In this document: piece after piece, positions 1-10,051 of the stretch
Numbering within the stretch: position 1 is the stretch's first letter
Layout of the letters: every line of letters begins with the position of its first letter
NCBI RefSeq assembly: GCF_019704315.1
Contig: NZ_AP024597.1
Location: 2,046,001-2,110,000, forward strand
Direction of reading: 5' to 3'
From: Stygiolobus caldivivus
GTDB taxonomy: Archaea; Thermoproteota; Thermoprotei_A; Sulfolobales; Sulfolobaceae
DNA length: 64,000 nucleotides
The notes under the pieces: generated by a model
The model's database searches: none
What the model saw: only the letters and a program-made list of their open reading frames with translations
Told to the model about the DNA's origin: nothing
Made by a program: the position numbers and the translations under genes

Positions 1-34
1 GTTTTTAAATTTTTGTGTATCTGGTGGTGATTTA

Positions 35-967
35 ATGGTAGAAGAAAAGCAAGCTAACGCCCAGCCTTCTTCCTCGATCTGTCCACCCGATAAGATTATT
101 TTTGACGAGGAAAGGGGAGAATATATTTGTACAGAGACTGGAGAGGTAATTGAGGAGAGGATTATTGACCAAGGTCCTGAATGGAGGGCATTCACTCCTG
201 AAGAGAAAGAGAAGAGGAGTAGGGTGGGCGGTCCTCTTAACCAGACCATCCACGATATGGGTATTTCTACGGTCATAGATTGGAAGGATAAGGACGCAAT
301 GGGCAGGAGCCTCGACCCTAAGAGGAGGTTGGAAGTACTCAGGTGGAGGAAGTGGCAGATAAGGGCCAGGATACAGTCGTCTATCGATAGAAACCTGGCA
401 CAAGCTATGAATGAACTTGAGAGGATAGGGAACTTACTCAATTTGTCTAAGGCCGTAAAGGATGAGGCTGCTCTAATTTACAGGAAAGCTGTAGAGAAAG
501 GCCTAGTTAGAGGTAGGTCAATAGAGAGCGTAGTAGCGGCCTCAATTTACGCCGCGTGTAGGAGGATGAAAATGGCGAGGACGTTAGACGAGATCGCGCA
601 GTTTACAAAGGCTAATAGGAAGGAAGTAGCTAGGTGTTATAGGCTAATACTCAGGGAATTAGATATCGACGTCCCGGTCAGCGACCCCAAGGATTATGTG
701 ACGAGGATAGGGACTTTGCTTAACTTAAGCGGGGCTACAATGAGGACTGCGGCTGAAATAATAGAGAAGGCCAAGAACATGGGTCTCACTGCTGGTAAAG
801 ACCCTGCGGGATTAGCTGCTGCAGCAATTTATATCGCGGCTTTGTTAAACGACGAAAGGCGTACTCAGAAGGAGATAGCACAAGTAGCGGGGGTCACAGA
901 AGTTACGGTAAGGAATAGGTATAAGGAGTTAACTCAGGAGTTAAAGATCCAGATACCCAGCCAGTAG
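35..967 (+). CDS. tfb: Transcription initiation factor B (TFB1-type)
   Basis: Archaeal TFIIB homologue that bridges TBP at the TATA box and RNA polymerase. The 310-aa protein has an N-terminal ribbon with only one Cys per knuckle (C16-x2-D19 and C32-x2-T35), a B-finger/linker containing GPEWRAF, and two cyclin-like repeats at about residues 113-205 and 207-303. The second repeat contains the HTH that reads the BRE. Length and sequence fit the main Sulfolobales TFB rather than the divergent TFB2/TFB3. A TATA-like run lies at 2-11 and a purine-rich GGTGGTGA just before the ATG could act as a ribosome-binding site, which is notable where leaderless starts are common. Confidence 0.95.
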   Translation: MVEEKQANAQPSSSICPPDKIIFDEERGEYICTETGEVIEERIIDQGPEWRAFTPEEKEKRSRVGGPLNQTIHDMGISTVIDWKDKDAMGRSLDPKRRLEVLRWRKWQIRARIQSSIDRNLAQAMNELERIGNLLNLSKAVKDEAALIYRKAVEKGLVRGRSIESVVAASIYAACRRMKMARTLDEIAQFTKANRKEVARCYRLILRELDIDVPVSDPKDYVTRIGTLLNLSGATMRTAAEIIEKAKNMGLTAGKDPAGLAAAAIYIAALLNDERRTQKEIAQVAGVTEVTVRNRYKELTQELKIQIPSQ

Positions 968-1070
968 TATCTCATACTTTTTTACTTTTTCCCCATCTTT
1001 CCTTATTTTTTAATAAATTTTATGCGGTTCGACAACTCAATTTTTATTTTATGTTTTCTACTTAAATATT

Positions 1071-1769
1071 GTGGAATGTATTAGTGTTCGAGATTTAGTC
1101 AAAAGGTACGGGGACACTATAGCGTTAAACGGAGTTTCGTTTAAGATAATGTGCGGCGAAAAGTGGGCCCTTTTAGGTCCAAACGGTGCCGGAAAGAGTA
1201 CGACACTGAAGATACTTGCAGGCTTGATAAAACCTGACGCTGGTGAAGTTAAGATAAAGGGTGATGATCCTACTTCCCTTTCTTCTAAGAGGCGTATAGG
1301 ATACTTACCTGAGGACGCAGACCCTTTTCCTGCCTTGTCTGTAGAGGATAATTTGAGGTTCATGATGGTGTTAAGGGGTATCAAGGACGAGAAAAGGCTG
1401 GAATATTTGATTGAAGTTTTAGAGTTGGACAAATTCAGGAAATATAAAGCAGCTGAGCTTTCTAGAGGGAATAAGCAAAAATTGGCTATTGCTATGACTA
1501 TTCTCCATTCTCCAGAGATTTTACTCCTTGATGAACCATTAAACTACCTCGACATCCCTACACAGGACCTTGTAATCGACCTTTTTCAGTCTTTAAGGGA
1601 CTCTACTTTTATTGTCTCTACGCATATAATGTCTGTGGCAAACAAGTTAACTGATAAGGCTATGGTGCTTTCTAACGGGGCTCTAAAATGGATGGGAGAC
1701 TTTGAAGAACTGAAAGGGATGGGAGAGTCTATTGAAAAAGTTGTTGCAAAGCTTATAAAGGGGGGCTAA
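1071..1769 (+). CDS. ABC transporter ATP-binding protein
   Basis: Nucleotide-binding subunit of an ABC transporter, 232 aa. Visible are Walker [10 protein letters not shown] (36-44), an ABC signature of the form LSRGNKQK, Walker B ILLLDEP and a switch His in STHIMS. The arrangement resembles the NatA/CcmA export subclass. No permease gene is adjacent, so the membrane partner is encoded elsewhere or the protein has another role. The start is GTG. Its 3' end overlaps the end of the convergent rpo12 gene by 4 bp. Confidence 0.85.
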   Translation: MECISVRDLVKRYGDTIALNGVSFKIMCGEKWALLGPNGAGKSTTLKILAGLIKPDAGEVKIKGDDPTSLSSKRRIGYLPEDADPFPALSVEDNLRFMMVLRGIKDEKRLEYLIEVLELDKFRKYKAAELSRGNKQKLAIAMTILHSPEILLLDEPLNYLDIPTQDLVIDLFQSLRDSTFIVSTHIMSVANKLTDKAMVLSNGALKWMGDFEELKGMGESIEKVVAKLIKGG

Positions 1770-1912
1770 ATTGCTTTTACTACTTTTATTGTGGGTTTTC
1801 TAACCATGAATATTACTTTATACCCACAATAAGGGCACCTTACACCTGGTAGTGCCTTAAGCTGTGTATCATCAAATTCTTTCCAACATTTACCGCACCT
1901 ATACCTTGCCAT
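1766..1912 (-). CDS. rpoP: DNA-directed RNA polymerase subunit Rpo12 (RpoP)
   Basis: A 48-aa zinc-ribbon subunit of archaeal RNA polymerase, homologous to eukaryotic Rpb12. The translation starts [13 protein letters not shown] and continues with CPYCGYK, giving the two Cys-x2-Cys knuckles (C7/C10 and a second pair about 19 residues later). It ends in the basic tail [10 protein letters not shown] typical of Sulfolobales RpoP. An ATG nine bases upstream (1921) would add MLK; the MARY start matches the family length. It diverges from the aIF1 gene. Confidence 0.93.
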   Translation of the reverse strand: MARYRCGKCWKEFDDTQLKALPGVRCPYCGYKVIFMVRKPTIKVVKAI

Positions 1913-1998
1913 CTTTAACATATCTTAAATCCGTAAATATAAACCTAACTGTTAACAGAAAAGTTGAAAAAGCCGTATTAAAAATAAAGTTTCTGAGA

Positions 1999-2298
1999 AT
2001 GTCTGATCTCTGTGGCGGATTACCCCCAGATATATGTGAGCAGTTAAATAGAGAAGAACAATTTATTAAAATAAAAGTTGAAAAAAGAAGGTATGGGAAA
2101 GAAGTAACGATAATAGAAGGGTTAAATGGGACTGATGCGGATCTCAAGAAGATAGCTTCTGAACTTAAGTCAAAATTAGCGGCTGGAGGAACGGTAAAAA
2201 ATGGGAAAATAGAATTACAAGGGGATCATAGGGATAGGGTAAAGGAAATACTTACTAAGATGGGGTATCCGGAATCAAACATATTAATTATAGAGTAA
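1999..2298 (+). CDS. Translation initiation factor aIF1 (SUI1 family)
   Basis: A 99-aa SUI1-domain protein. aIF1 binds the small ribosomal subunit and controls start-codon fidelity. The N-terminus [13 protein letters not shown], the basic strand [16 protein letters not shown] and the C-terminal [11 protein letters not shown] are characteristic of the family. The open frame extends upstream to 1864, but that extension runs antisense to rpo12 and has no homologous look, so the ATG at 1999 is chosen. A purine-rich tract follows the stop (about 2296-2330). Confidence 0.94.
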   Translation: MSDLCGGLPPDICEQLNREEQFIKIKVEKRRYGKEVTIIEGLNGTDADLKKIASELKSKLAAGGTVKNGKIELQGDHRDRVKEILTKMGYPESNILIIE

Positions 2299-2474
2299 GG
2301 GAGAAAGAAGAGGAGGAAAGAAAGTATAGAATAAAAATAATAGAGGTGGTATTCATACTTATATAGTTCTTTGCTTGGATATATTTACATAACTTATTTT
2401 ACAACATTAATATATTTCATATAAGAATTTAATTTCGTGGTTTCTTGTCCTTAGTTAAAAGAAGAAAAAGTATG

Positions 2475-2801
<327 letters not shown>

Positions 2802-2851
2802 TTACTAATTGTAATTAGTTTAAAATATTTTAAACCCCTAAATATTTCGGG

Positions 2852-3430
2852 ATGCTACTCCACGTCCAACTACAAACGCCTATAGAAGAATGGGCGAGAA
2901 ACTTAGTTTATTGTAAGAGTTCTTTTAGCGTTCTTGATATAAAATTAGATAATGAAGAGGTTAAGTTATTTATTGAATTAAAAGGGACTTTTCCTCAGGA
3001 ATTTCAAAATTTATTTACCAAAGTAGATAAAGATGTATATTTAGGGACACTAAGGGTAAAATCTGAAATTGGTAAAATTTTATCTAAATATACTATTATT
3101 CAAGGTTATGGGATACACGATTCGTTGGTCTGGGTGCTAGTCCTGGAAGGGTATCAGGAGTTAAGAAAATTACTAAGAGAGTTCATAGATTCTAGGATCG
3201 ATGTCAAAGTCTTAAAAGTAGTTAAAGCTAAGTCTAAGAGTGTTATAACTGCTAGGCAAGAGCAGATTGTGAGGATCGCTCTAGAAGCTGGTTACTACGA
3301 TTATCCGCGTAAAGTAACGCTCAAGAAACTCGCTGAGAAATTAAACGTGAGTCTTTCTACCCTCGATGAGATCCTCAGGAGGGCTGAAAAAAATATAATT
3401 GAGACATATCTAAGGGAGAAGGGACTATGA
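2852..3430 (+). CDS. Bacterio-opsin-activator-type HTH regulator
   Basis: A 192-aa DNA-binding protein. The C-terminal 60 residues, from TARQEQIVRIALEAGYYDYP, form the HTH_10 domain of the bacterio-opsin activator family: a YYDYPRK turn, then LAEKLNVSLSTLDEILRRAE. The N-terminal 130 residues are a probable ligand-sensing domain with no clear motif. The stop overlaps the start of the downstream aminotransferase by 4 bp, so the two are probably co-transcribed. What it senses is unknown. Confidence 0.8.
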   Translation: MLLHVQLQTPIEEWARNLVYCKSSFSVLDIKLDNEEVKLFIELKGTFPQEFQNLFTKVDKDVYLGTLRVKSEIGKILSKYTIIQGYGIHDSLVWVLVLEGYQELRKLLREFIDSRIDVKVLKVVKAKSKSVITARQEQIVRIALEAGYYDYPRKVTLKKLAEKLNVSLSTLDEILRRAEKNIIETYLREKGL

Positions 3431-4401
3431 GGCATGGCGGGACTAGATGGGGAAGGGGAGGTCCTGAAAACATAATTGACTTTAGTGTTAACCTCAACCC
3501 ATTGGGAGTCCCTGATTTTATAAGAGAACTAATAGAGGAAGCTGTAAGGAAAGAGGTCTATACTTACTATCCCCCCGTTGATGATTATCGAAATATTAAG
3601 GAGCTAGTTGCGGAGATTTACGGTGTGGATCCGGAGCTGGTAGGAGTCTTTAACGGTTCTTCGGAAGCTATTTCTCTGCTCCCAGCCTGCTCAGTGCCTG
3701 AGCCAAATTTTTCTGAGTATAAGAGGTTAAAGAGTTATTTCGCTAAAGAATTAGAAGACCGCTTTGAGTACCATCTACCTCTAGATGAAATGTGTGTGGT
3801 CACCAGTAACCCGGTGAACCCTACGGGTAGCGCAATAAAGGAGGAGGAAATAATCGAGTACCTGCAAAGGGGTAATAGGTTATTCCTAGACGAATCTTTT
3901 ATAGACTTAAGTACATTAGAAAACAATTTCAAACTTGCAGAAGAATTTAAGAATTTAACTGTAATTTCATCCTTTACTAAGTCCCTATCAGTCCCAGGTT
4001 TGAGATTAGGTTTTAGTATAGGGTATTTGTCACGAGATCTCGAGAAGAGAGCTCCACCATGGAGGATAAATAGTATTTCATACTATGTATTTTCGAATAT
4101 AGACTCAAGGGAATTGAAGAAATTTCTATCCTTATCACGTTCTTATGTAAAGAGCCTTATAGATTCGTTTTCTTCTCCCTTTAGGTGGTATAGGACTACT
4201 ACTAGTTTTGTATTAGTTGAATTTCCAATTGAAACTTCTATTCTTAACCTCAGGTTGAGGTCACTTGGGTACCAGATTAGAGAGCCAGAAGGTTTTATAG
4301 GGCTTAGGAAGACCCACGGTAGAGTCGCAATTAATAACAGTACTCCATATTTGTTAAGACTTATTTCAGAAGTTCTAAATAGTGAAAAGTTTTATAAATA
4401 G
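3427..4401 (+). CDS. PLP-dependent aminotransferase, HisC/CobD-like
   Basis: Fold-type I class I/II aminotransferase of 324 aa. The N-terminus RHGGTRW...IIDFSVNLNPLG resembles L-threonine-O-3-phosphate decarboxylase (CobD) and histidinol-phosphate aminotransferase. The PLP site shows TSNPVNPTG, the LDESF strand and the lysine in SSFTKSLSVPGLRLG. It is shorter than most HisC proteins. Cobalamin side-chain synthesis is the most attractive role from the N-terminus, but no other cobalamin genes are nearby, so the substrate is unproven. It sits after an HTH gene and overlaps a GtrA-like gene by 20 bp. Confidence 0.75.
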   Translation: MRHGGTRWGRGGPENIIDFSVNLNPLGVPDFIRELIEEAVRKEVYTYYPPVDDYRNIKELVAEIYGVDPELVGVFNGSSEAISLLPACSVPEPNFSEYKRLKSYFAKELEDRFEYHLPLDEMCVVTSNPVNPTGSAIKEEEIIEYLQRGNRLFLDESFIDLSTLENNFKLAEEFKNLTVISSFTKSLSVPGLRLGFSIGYLSRDLEKRAPPWRINSISYYVFSNIDSRELKKFLSLSRSYVKSLIDSFSSPFRWYRTTTSFVLVEFPIETSILNLRLRSLGYQIREPEGFIGLRKTHGRVAINNSTPYLLRLISEVLNSEKFYK

Positions 4402-4852
4402 TAATGTAAGATTTAAACATGTGCTTGAAAAAATCATAAAATATTCCATTGTGGGTGGCATAGGGACAATCGTTAACGAGGGTATACTTTTAGCACTTAA
4501 ACCTGTACTACCAATAGCGTTATCTCTTGCTCTGGCTATAGAAGTCTCAATACTCTCTAATTTTCTACTTAACGATATATGGACGTTCAGAAGAGAAAGA
4601 GTAGGCACGTTTATAGGAAGGATGTTGAAGTTCCACTTTTCATCTATAATAGGTGGTGCGGTACAGTATGCCGTAGTGATAGCTTTAGTTATATTGTTTG
4701 TCCATTATGCTAGTTTTACTTCTTTGCTCTTTCTATTATTTTTCTCGTCAGTACATTTGTCCTCATTTTATCTTGCTGTAATGAACTTTATAGGGATAAT
4801 AGCAGGTTTCGGAGTTAGGTTTATATTGAGTATAAAATATGTTTGGGCTTAA
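4382..4852 (+). CDS. GtrA-like membrane protein
   Basis: A 156-aa integral membrane protein with four predicted hydrophobic segments and the GtrA/DPMS signature KYSIVGGIGTIVNEGIL near the N-terminus, plus NFLLNDIWTFRRER between helices 2 and 3. GtrA-type proteins are linked to flipping or handling polyprenyl-phosphate-bound sugars. The GTG start lies inside the preceding aminotransferase. No glycosyltransferase is adjacent, so the glycan partner is not visible here. Confidence 0.78.
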   Translation: MKSFINSNVRFKHVLEKIIKYSIVGGIGTIVNEGILLALKPVLPIALSLALAIEVSILSNFLLNDIWTFRRERVGTFIGRMLKFHFSSIIGGAVQYAVVIALVILFVHYASFTSLLFLLFFSSVHLSSFYLAVMNFIGIIAGFGVRFILSIKYVWA

Positions 4853-5583
4853 GGTTTCACTGTGTAGTATATCCTTTTTCTGTTCTTTCCCTTATTTTCT
4901 ACCTTCAATAACGATATTTCCCCGATTTCTGAGGTATTTTTAACGTGAGGGCCGCCATCGGCTTGGATATCGATTCCTTCTATTTCTACTATCCTCCATA
5001 CTTCAAGGTCTGGCGGCATTCGTTCGGCTAATTTTACCACCCCCGGGATTTTCAGGGCTTCATCTCTCCTCAGAAAATATACTTTAACGGGAATCGACTG
5101 TTTAGCTATCTCATTAGCTTCCTCAACTATTTTTTGAAGTATTTCTTTACTCTCTATAGGGAAATCGTCCTTAGCGTAATCTGGTGAGATGTTCCCTCCG
5201 GTTATTTTTGCACCGTATTTTGTATATGCAATAGAAGCTATGATATGTGAGGCAGTGTGAAGTCGCATCATTCTGTACCTCCTAGCCCAGTCTATTTCCC
5301 CTTTTATTTTCACGTTTGTTTTAAAAAATTGATAATCACTGAGTTTGTGGTATATTTCCCCATTTATCTCTTTCACTTCTAAAATTTCGTATTTATTTCC
5401 ATTTATTTGGATAAATCCTTTGTCTGGCTCTAACCCTCCACCACCTGGATAAAATGCTGTCCTATCAAGGACTATCCCTTCTTGGGTTATGTCTACTACT
5501 GTTGCGTCAAACTCCCTAATGTACGAGTCGAAGAGGTATAACTTTTTGTTTAATGGGCTTGAAGGAGGAAAAATTTCACTCAT
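4849..5583 (-). CDS. alaX: Alanyl-tRNA editing protein AlaX
   Basis: Free-standing editing domain that hydrolyses mischarged Ser- or Gly-tRNA(Ala); 244 aa. The first zinc motif is HTASH, as in AlaRS editing domains. The second half carries ADGGPHVKNTSEIGEI, the counterpart of the GGTH motif in AlaRS. Upstream is the DRTAFYPGGGG sequence shared with AlaRS (compare [11 protein letters not shown] in the AlaRS of this window). The start overlaps the downstream end of the Hsp20-like gene by 8 bp. Confidence 0.9.
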   Translation of the reverse strand: MSEIFPPSSPLNKKLYLFDSYIREFDATVVDITQEGIVLDRTAFYPGGGGLEPDKGFIQINGNKYEILEVKEINGEIYHKLSDYQFFKTNVKIKGEIDWARRYRMMRLHTASHIIASIAYTKYGAKITGGNISPDYAKDDFPIESKEILQKIVEEANEIAKQSIPVKVYFLRRDEALKIPGVVKLAERMPPDLEVWRIVEIEGIDIQADGGPHVKNTSEIGEISLLKVENKGKNRKRIYYTVKP

Positions 5584-5845
5584 AAGTCCTCACTTTTTTT
5601 AAGGAGACTATATACGTCCCGTAGTAAGTTTCATATTTAATACTTTCAGGCTCAACATATGTGGGCAGTGATATTATTTTAATCACGCTGTTTGTCTCTT
5701 TATCATAAACATAAAGCTGCCTTTTATTGGCTTTTACTAGGAGCTTATTACTATCCCTTCCCCTTAAGTCTATTATTACTGTAAGTTGGTCTTTTCCAAG
5801 TAATATGTCTACTTCTGGGTCATCATCAATAACTGTAGGCAACAC
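5576..5845 (-). CDS. Small Hsp20/alpha-crystallin-like protein
   Basis: An 89-aa beta-rich protein starting at GTG. The pattern of short strands (LTVIIDLRG, KLLVKANKRQLYVYD, YGTYIVSLKKV) looks like a minimal Hsp20/CS-type beta sandwich. The hallmark A-x-x-x-n-G-v-L is reduced to YETYYGTYIVSL. It is shorter than ordinary small heat-shock proteins and lacks flanking oligomerisation arms, so chaperone activity is uncertain. It is translationally coupled to alaX. Confidence 0.5.
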   Translation of the reverse strand: MLPTVIDDDPEVDILLGKDQLTVIIDLRGRDSNKLLVKANKRQLYVYDKETNSVIKIISLPTYVEPESIKYETYYGTYIVSLKKVRTYE

Positions 5846-5904
5846 CTATCCCAACAGATCTTATTTACTTAAACCCTATTAAAGGCATATTATTTAGTCA
5901 ACCC

Positions 5905-5914
5905 CTTTATAAAT
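5905..5914 (+). promoter_or_regulatory. TATA box of the CdvB-family gene
   Basis: CTTTATAAAT lies about 29-37 bases upstream of the ATG at 5942. This is the spacing expected if transcription starts at or just before the start codon, giving a leaderless mRNA, and it favours ATG 5942 over the TTG at 5936. Confidence 0.6.
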
Positions 5915-5941
5915 CTTTCGTTGCTAATATATTAATTGCCC

Positions 5942-6562
5942 ATGTTGGGTAAAGAGTTCCAAAAAATGTGGAATGGCAATGAGAAGCAAAAGATCCCCAA
6001 GAGCAAGGACCCCTTGAAGATGAGGTTAATACAAGCACAGTATAGAGTTAGGTCTATGATAAGTAGGCTTGACGCTTATGTTGCTAGGATGCAGGAGAGG
6101 GATAGGACGTTATTCGAAAGGGTAGTAGAGGCTCAGATGTCAAAAGACTACACGAGGGCAGCGATGTATGCAAATGAGGTCGCAGAAATAAGGAAAATTA
6201 CTAAACAGCTACTTACTACGCAGATAGCCTTAGAGCAAGTCTCTTTGAGACTGGAGACCGTGACTGAGTTAGGAGATGTGTACGTTAACTTGATACCAGT
6301 AATGGGAGTAATTAACGAGTTAAAGGGGACCTTAAAAGGAGTAATGCCTGAACTATCCATAGAACTCTCAGAGTTAGGTGACGGTCTACAAGAAGTAGTA
6401 ATTGAGGCGGGTGAATTTGGCGGAGTGAGTAATGCTGGAGTAGCTTCTTCGCCAGAGGCAAGAAAGATATTGGACGAGGCAGCGATGGTAGCAGAGCAGA
6501 GAATGAAGGAACAATTCCCAGAGTTACCTGCTTCAGGTATTGTCCAGAACCAGAAGACATAA
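5942..6562 (+). CDS. ESCRT-III-like cell division protein, CdvB paralogue
   Basis: Snf7/ESCRT-III family protein of 206 aa. CdvB and its paralogues CdvB1-B3 polymerise on the membrane at mid-cell and are remodelled by the Vps4-like CdvC during division and virus or vesicle release. The N-terminal half is a basic helical hairpin ([19 protein letters not shown]) followed by acidic helices. The length fits a CdvB1/B2-type paralogue lacking the long winged-helix MIM2 tail of CdvB. No cdvA or cdvC is adjacent, which also argues for a paralogue. Confidence 0.85.
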   Translation: MLGKEFQKMWNGNEKQKIPKSKDPLKMRLIQAQYRVRSMISRLDAYVARMQERDRTLFERVVEAQMSKDYTRAAMYANEVAEIRKITKQLLTTQIALEQVSLRLETVTELGDVYVNLIPVMGVINELKGTLKGVMPELSIELSELGDGLQEVVIEAGEFGGVSNAGVASSPEARKILDEAAMVAEQRMKEQFPELPASGIVQNQKT

Positions 6563-6597
6563 AGTTGATAGTTTATCCGTCCCTTTTAATTTAATCC

Positions 6598-6606
6598 TTT
6601 TTATAT
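6598..6606 (+). promoter_or_regulatory. TATA box of trpS
   Basis: TTTTTATAT lies 22-30 bases upstream of the trpS ATG, consistent with a nearly leaderless transcript. Confidence 0.55.
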
Positions 6607-6627
6607 TAATCTAAACCCTATTTATTT

Positions 6628-7773
6628 ATGGCACAAGACTTTAACGTGACTCCTTGGGAGGTCAAGGGGAAAGTCGATTATGACAAGTTAATCGTCCAGT
6701 TTGGCACTCAGAAACTAACTGAGGAATTGAAAGAAAAGACAAGGAGGCTGATAAACGACGAACTGCATGTAATGCTGAGGCGCAACGTGTTTTTTTCCCA
6801 CAGAGATTACGACCTAATTTTAAAAGATTATGAGGAGGGGAAAGGGTTTTTCCTCTACACTGGTAGAGCGCCTTCTTTAGGTATGCACATTGGTCACTTA
6901 ATTCCCTTTATATTTACTAAGTGGTTACAAGATAAATTCAAGGTTAACGTGTATATAGAGTTGACTGATGACGAAAAGTTTATGAGGAATTTAGATTATT
7001 CATTAGACCAAACTAGGCAGTGGGCTTACGACAATATCCTCGATATTATTGCTGTAGGTTTTGACCCAGATAAGACGTTTATATTTCAGGACACTGAATA
7101 CATTAAAAACATGTACCCTGTTGCAATAAAAATAGCTAAAAAATTGACTTTTAATGAAGTAAGGGCTACTTTCGGTCTAGATACTTCATCGAACATAGGG
7201 ATTATCTTTTATCCTGCATTACAGATTGCCCCAACAATGTTTGAGCATAAGAGGTGTTTGATCCCAGCTGGTATTGACCAAGACCCGTACTGGAGATTAC
7301 AGAGGGATATAGCAGAAAGCCTGGGCTATTATAAAGCAGCTCAAATTCACAGTAAGTTTCTACCCCCTTTGACCGGGCCTGAGGGTAAAATGAGTTCTTC
7401 TCAGCCTGAATCTGCGATTTATTTAACAGATGGCCCTGAGACTGTTAAGAATAAAATTATGAAGTATGCTTTTTCAGGAGGCCAACCCACTATCGAGCTT
7501 CACAGAAAGTACGGTGGGAACCCGGATATTGACGTCTCTTTTCAGTGGCTGTATATGTTCTTTGAGCCTGATGACAGTAAGATAAAGAAGATTGAGGAGG
7601 AGTATAGGAGTGGTAAGATGCTTACCGGAGAGTTAAAGTCGATATTGGTAGAGAAATTAAATGACTTCCTTATAGAACATAGAAATAAAAGGGAGGAAGC
7701 TAAAAAGTTAGTGAATACGTTCAAGTACGAGGGAGAGCTAGCTAGAGAGATGTGGAAGAAGATTCATGAATAG
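6628..7773 (+). CDS. trpS: Tryptophanyl-tRNA synthetase
   Basis: Class I aminoacyl-tRNA synthetase that charges tRNA(Trp); 381 aa, the archaeal/eukaryotic type with an N-terminal extension. The HIGH signature is seen as GMHIGHLIPF and the KMSKS loop as GKMSSSQPE. The intervening Rossmann domain contains the substrate pocket segments LTDDEKFM and PAGIDQDPYWR. It is transcribed from its own promoter, and its 3' end overlaps a convergent HTH gene by 32 bp. Confidence 0.96.
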   Translation: MAQDFNVTPWEVKGKVDYDKLIVQFGTQKLTEELKEKTRRLINDELHVMLRRNVFFSHRDYDLILKDYEEGKGFFLYTGRAPSLGMHIGHLIPFIFTKWLQDKFKVNVYIELTDDEKFMRNLDYSLDQTRQWAYDNILDIIAVGFDPDKTFIFQDTEYIKNMYPVAIKIAKKLTFNEVRATFGLDTSSNIGIIFYPALQIAPTMFEHKRCLIPAGIDQDPYWRLQRDIAESLGYYKAAQIHSKFLPPLTGPEGKMSSSQPESAIYLTDGPETVKNKIMKYAFSGGQPTIELHRKYGGNPDIDVSFQWLYMFFEPDDSKIKKIEEEYRSGKMLTGELKSILVEKLNDFLIEHRNKREEAKKLVNTFKYEGELAREMWKKIHE

Positions 7774-8185
7774 ATTTATATAATCCCATCTTTTTTAAGT
7801 GGTAGACCACTAGGTTAGTAGATTTTCCTAACTGTTTTGCAATTTTATATATAGACTCGCCTCTCTTATACATTTCTTCGATCATTTTTATTTCGTCACT
7901 ATTTAGTTTCCTGACCCTCCTTCCTAAATTATGTCTCTGCAATATTCTTAGGACTGTTGATTCACTTACATGGAGTTCTTTACTGATAGCCCTAGCACTC
8001 TTACCTTGTTTTGCAAACTCTATAATTTTACTCTCATCAACCTTATTGTTCCTGAGTTTTACTCCAGACTTAATTAAGACATTTCTAACTTTCCCGTAGC
8101 TTAACCCTGTAAGAGAGGATATATTTCTTATAGAGTAACCTTGTTCATAAAGCAACTTGATTTTTTCTTCTATTTCACTTTGCAT
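7742..8185 (-). CDS. Multi-HTH DNA-binding protein
   Basis: A 147-aa protein made of three successive helix-turn-helix units: QGYSIRNISSLTGLSYGKVR (about 15-35), QGKSARAISKELHVSESTVL (about 55-75) and RGESIYKIAKQLGKSTNLVV (about 110-130). Such resolvase/Hin-like HTH arrays occur in transposon proteins and in archaeal regulators. No nuclease domain is present. Its convergent overlap with trpS may affect expression of both. Confidence 0.7.
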   Translation of the reverse strand: MQSEIEEKIKLLYEQGYSIRNISSLTGLSYGKVRNVLIKSGVKLRNNKVDESKIIEFAKQGKSARAISKELHVSESTVLRILQRHNLGRRVRKLNSDEIKMIEEMYKRGESIYKIAKQLGKSTNLVVYHLKKMGLYKSIHESSSTSL

Positions 8186-8349
8186 AATGATTAGACCAAT
8201 ACCACTTAAAATAAACTTTTTCCAGATTTATCGTGTGTTAACTAGGTAGAGAAAACTGTAGGGGTTAAAAAAGAAGTGAACCCTTATAACAAATTATTTT
8301 TGCCCGTAATCGCTTTAAGTTTAAAGGGTCTTGATAAATAGTTAGTTTG

Positions 8350-8919
8350 ATGGACACCCTTTACATCGTATTAATAGGAACCTTGATGGGTCTATCAATA
8401 GCTGCTCCTCCAGGTCCTATAAATGCTATGATGGCACACGAGTCGTTAGAATCCCCACTACATGGTACAAGCGTAGGGGCAGGGGCTATGACGGCTGATT
8501 TTATCTTTTTCTTGCTGACTTTTTTCTTTAAATCTTTAATTCCTTCAAAATACCTCTTTATCTTTTACTTAGTAGGGGGAGTTTATATGTTATATCTTGC
8601 GTATGGGGTTTGGAAAGCTAAGGTTATGAATGTCACTGTAAAAGGTAGTTACATAAAAGGTTTAACTACGGCCATAGTTAACCCTTACCAAATAGGTTGG
8701 TGGTTGACTTTCGGAATTTCAATGCTAGACCAGTTTTCCGTATATATAGCTCCTGGCTTCTTTCTCGGGATTTTAATATGGATTTTCTTATTCCCTGCAG
8801 TAATTAGTAGATTCGGTAAAAATTACGTGCTGTACGTTAAGCTTTTCTCCCTTATTGTGTTAGTATTCTTTGGAGTATATTTCCTTTATCAAGGTGCCTT
8901 ATATGCAATCAAAGTCTGA
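8350..8919 (+). CDS. LysE/RhtB-family transporter
   Basis: A 189-aa membrane protein with about six hydrophobic segments and the N-terminal LysE signature [11 protein letters not shown]. Family members export amino acids or related small molecules. The ATG at 8350 is preferred over the TTG three bases upstream. The 3' end overlaps the start of the cyclo-ligase-like gene by 17 bp, so the two are probably one transcript; the link between the functions is unclear. Confidence 0.83.
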   Translation: MDTLYIVLIGTLMGLSIAAPPGPINAMMAHESLESPLHGTSVGAGAMTADFIFFLLTFFFKSLIPSKYLFIFYLVGGVYMLYLAYGVWKAKVMNVTVKGSYIKGLTTAIVNPYQIGWWLTFGISMLDQFSVYIAPGFFLGILIWIFLFPAVISRFGKNYVLYVKLFSLIVLVFFGVYFLYQGALYAIKV

Positions 8920-9625
8920 AATAAGGGAAAGGATATGGAGTTTAATGGAAGAAAGGAATATAGCCGCATTCCCGAGGCCGGTTTTTGGCAGAATACCTAA
9001 TTTTAAAGGGGCAGAAAAGGCCGCAGAGAATTTATCTAGGACTGATGAGTTTAAGGAGGCAAAATTCGTAAAAATTAACCCTGATTCTCCCCAGAGGCCC
9101 CTTAGGGAGCTTGCATTAAGGGCAGGGAAAATTGTTTTAGTCCCGACACCAAGGCTTAGAGGAGATTTTTATCTATTAGACCCTGCTAAGATAGGGAATT
9201 TTAAGGCAGCGTCTAAAATTTCTGGCTTCCCAAAGTACGGTGAAGTAGCAGATATCTATAGTATCCCTAAAATAGATATGGTAGTAGTAGGGAGCGTGGC
9301 AGTTACTTTAACGGGAGATAGAGTAGGGAAGGGTGAGGGGTATAGTGAACTGGAATTCGCTATTCTGAGAGAACTGGGTAAAGTCGACGAGTATACGCCG
9401 GTCGTTACTACTGTTCATGACATCCAAATAGTAGATGAAATACCAGTTGAACCATATGATGTCCCCTTAGATTTAATTGCTACTCCTACTACGGTAATAA
9501 GGGTTAAAAGGTTAAGAAAGAAACCGGAAGGACTTCTCTTAAATTATTTATCTAAAGAAAAGATTAACGAGACGCCTTTTTTAAAGAAATATCTAAGTCA
9601 GAGAAATACTAATAACAGCTTTTAG
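8903..9625 (+). CDS. 5-formyltetrahydrofolate cyclo-ligase-like protein
   Basis: MTHFS-family protein of about 240 aa. Bacterial and eukaryotic relatives convert 5-formyl-THF to methenyl-THF using ATP. Recognisable blocks are the N-terminal [17 protein letters not shown] and the glycine-rich [20 protein letters not shown], followed by [19 protein letters not shown]. Sulfolobales use a modified pterin C1 carrier, so the real substrate may differ from folate. An in-frame extension to 8870 is antisense-free but lies inside LysE; ATG 8903 is the more natural start. It overlaps a convergent HTH gene by 33 bp. Confidence 0.78.
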   Translation: MQSKSEIRERIWSLMEERNIAAFPRPVFGRIPNFKGAEKAAENLSRTDEFKEAKFVKINPDSPQRPLRELALRAGKIVLVPTPRLRGDFYLLDPAKIGNFKAASKISGFPKYGEVADIYSIPKIDMVVVGSVAVTLTGDRVGKGEGYSELEFAILRELGKVDEYTPVVTTVHDIQIVDEIPVEPYDVPLDLIATPTTVIRVKRLRKKPEGLLLNYLSKEKINETPFLKKYLSQRNTNNSF

Positions 9626-9946
9626 TTCTCTGCATAAATCCTCAGCTTTTTTCGCTAATTTTTCCTTAAGTTCTTCTCTTCTTACGTTGTAAATATACTT
9701 AGGTCTTCCACCTCTGCTGTTTCCTCCTTTTTCTTTTTCTATTAATCCAGCATCCGCAAGTTTCTTTAAGACTAAGCTAGTCCTACTTTTACTTATCCCC
9801 AGTTCAGCAGATATAGTGTCTACGTCTTTACCTCCCTTGCTCTCAAGGATTTTTAAGAATGCATCAATTTCGGCCTCCGATAGACCGTAAGCTACAGCGA
9901 GGAATCTTTTGAAAATCGTAATTTTTTCATTAATTTCAATACTCAT
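9593..9946 (-). CDS. Winged-HTH regulator (TrmB/Lrs14-like)
   Basis: A 117-aa protein. A winged helix spans about residues 30-90 ([20 protein letters not shown], with wing [13 protein letters not shown]), preceded by a helix and followed by a C-terminal dimerisation helix. Size and layout fit the small TrmB/MarR/Lrs14-like regulators abundant in Sulfolobales. The target is not evident from the neighbours. Confidence 0.75.
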   Translation of the reverse strand: MSIEINEKITIFKRFLAVAYGLSEAEIDAFLKILESKGGKDVDTISAELGISKSRTSLVLKKLADAGLIEKEKGGNSRGGRPKYIYNVRREELKEKLAKKAEDLCRELKAVISISLT

Positions 9947-10051
9947 TTTTTCACACCTTTCATCTTTTATATTTAATATTCATTTTTTTAAACTTAACTA
10001 CTATTTTAGCTTTACACTTATTATTTTTAAATTATTGTATAATCCGGTAGT

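Noticed and set aside
1864-1998. N-terminal extension of aIF1
   Set aside because: It runs antisense to rpo12 and does not look like the family; the ATG at 1999 gives the usual length.
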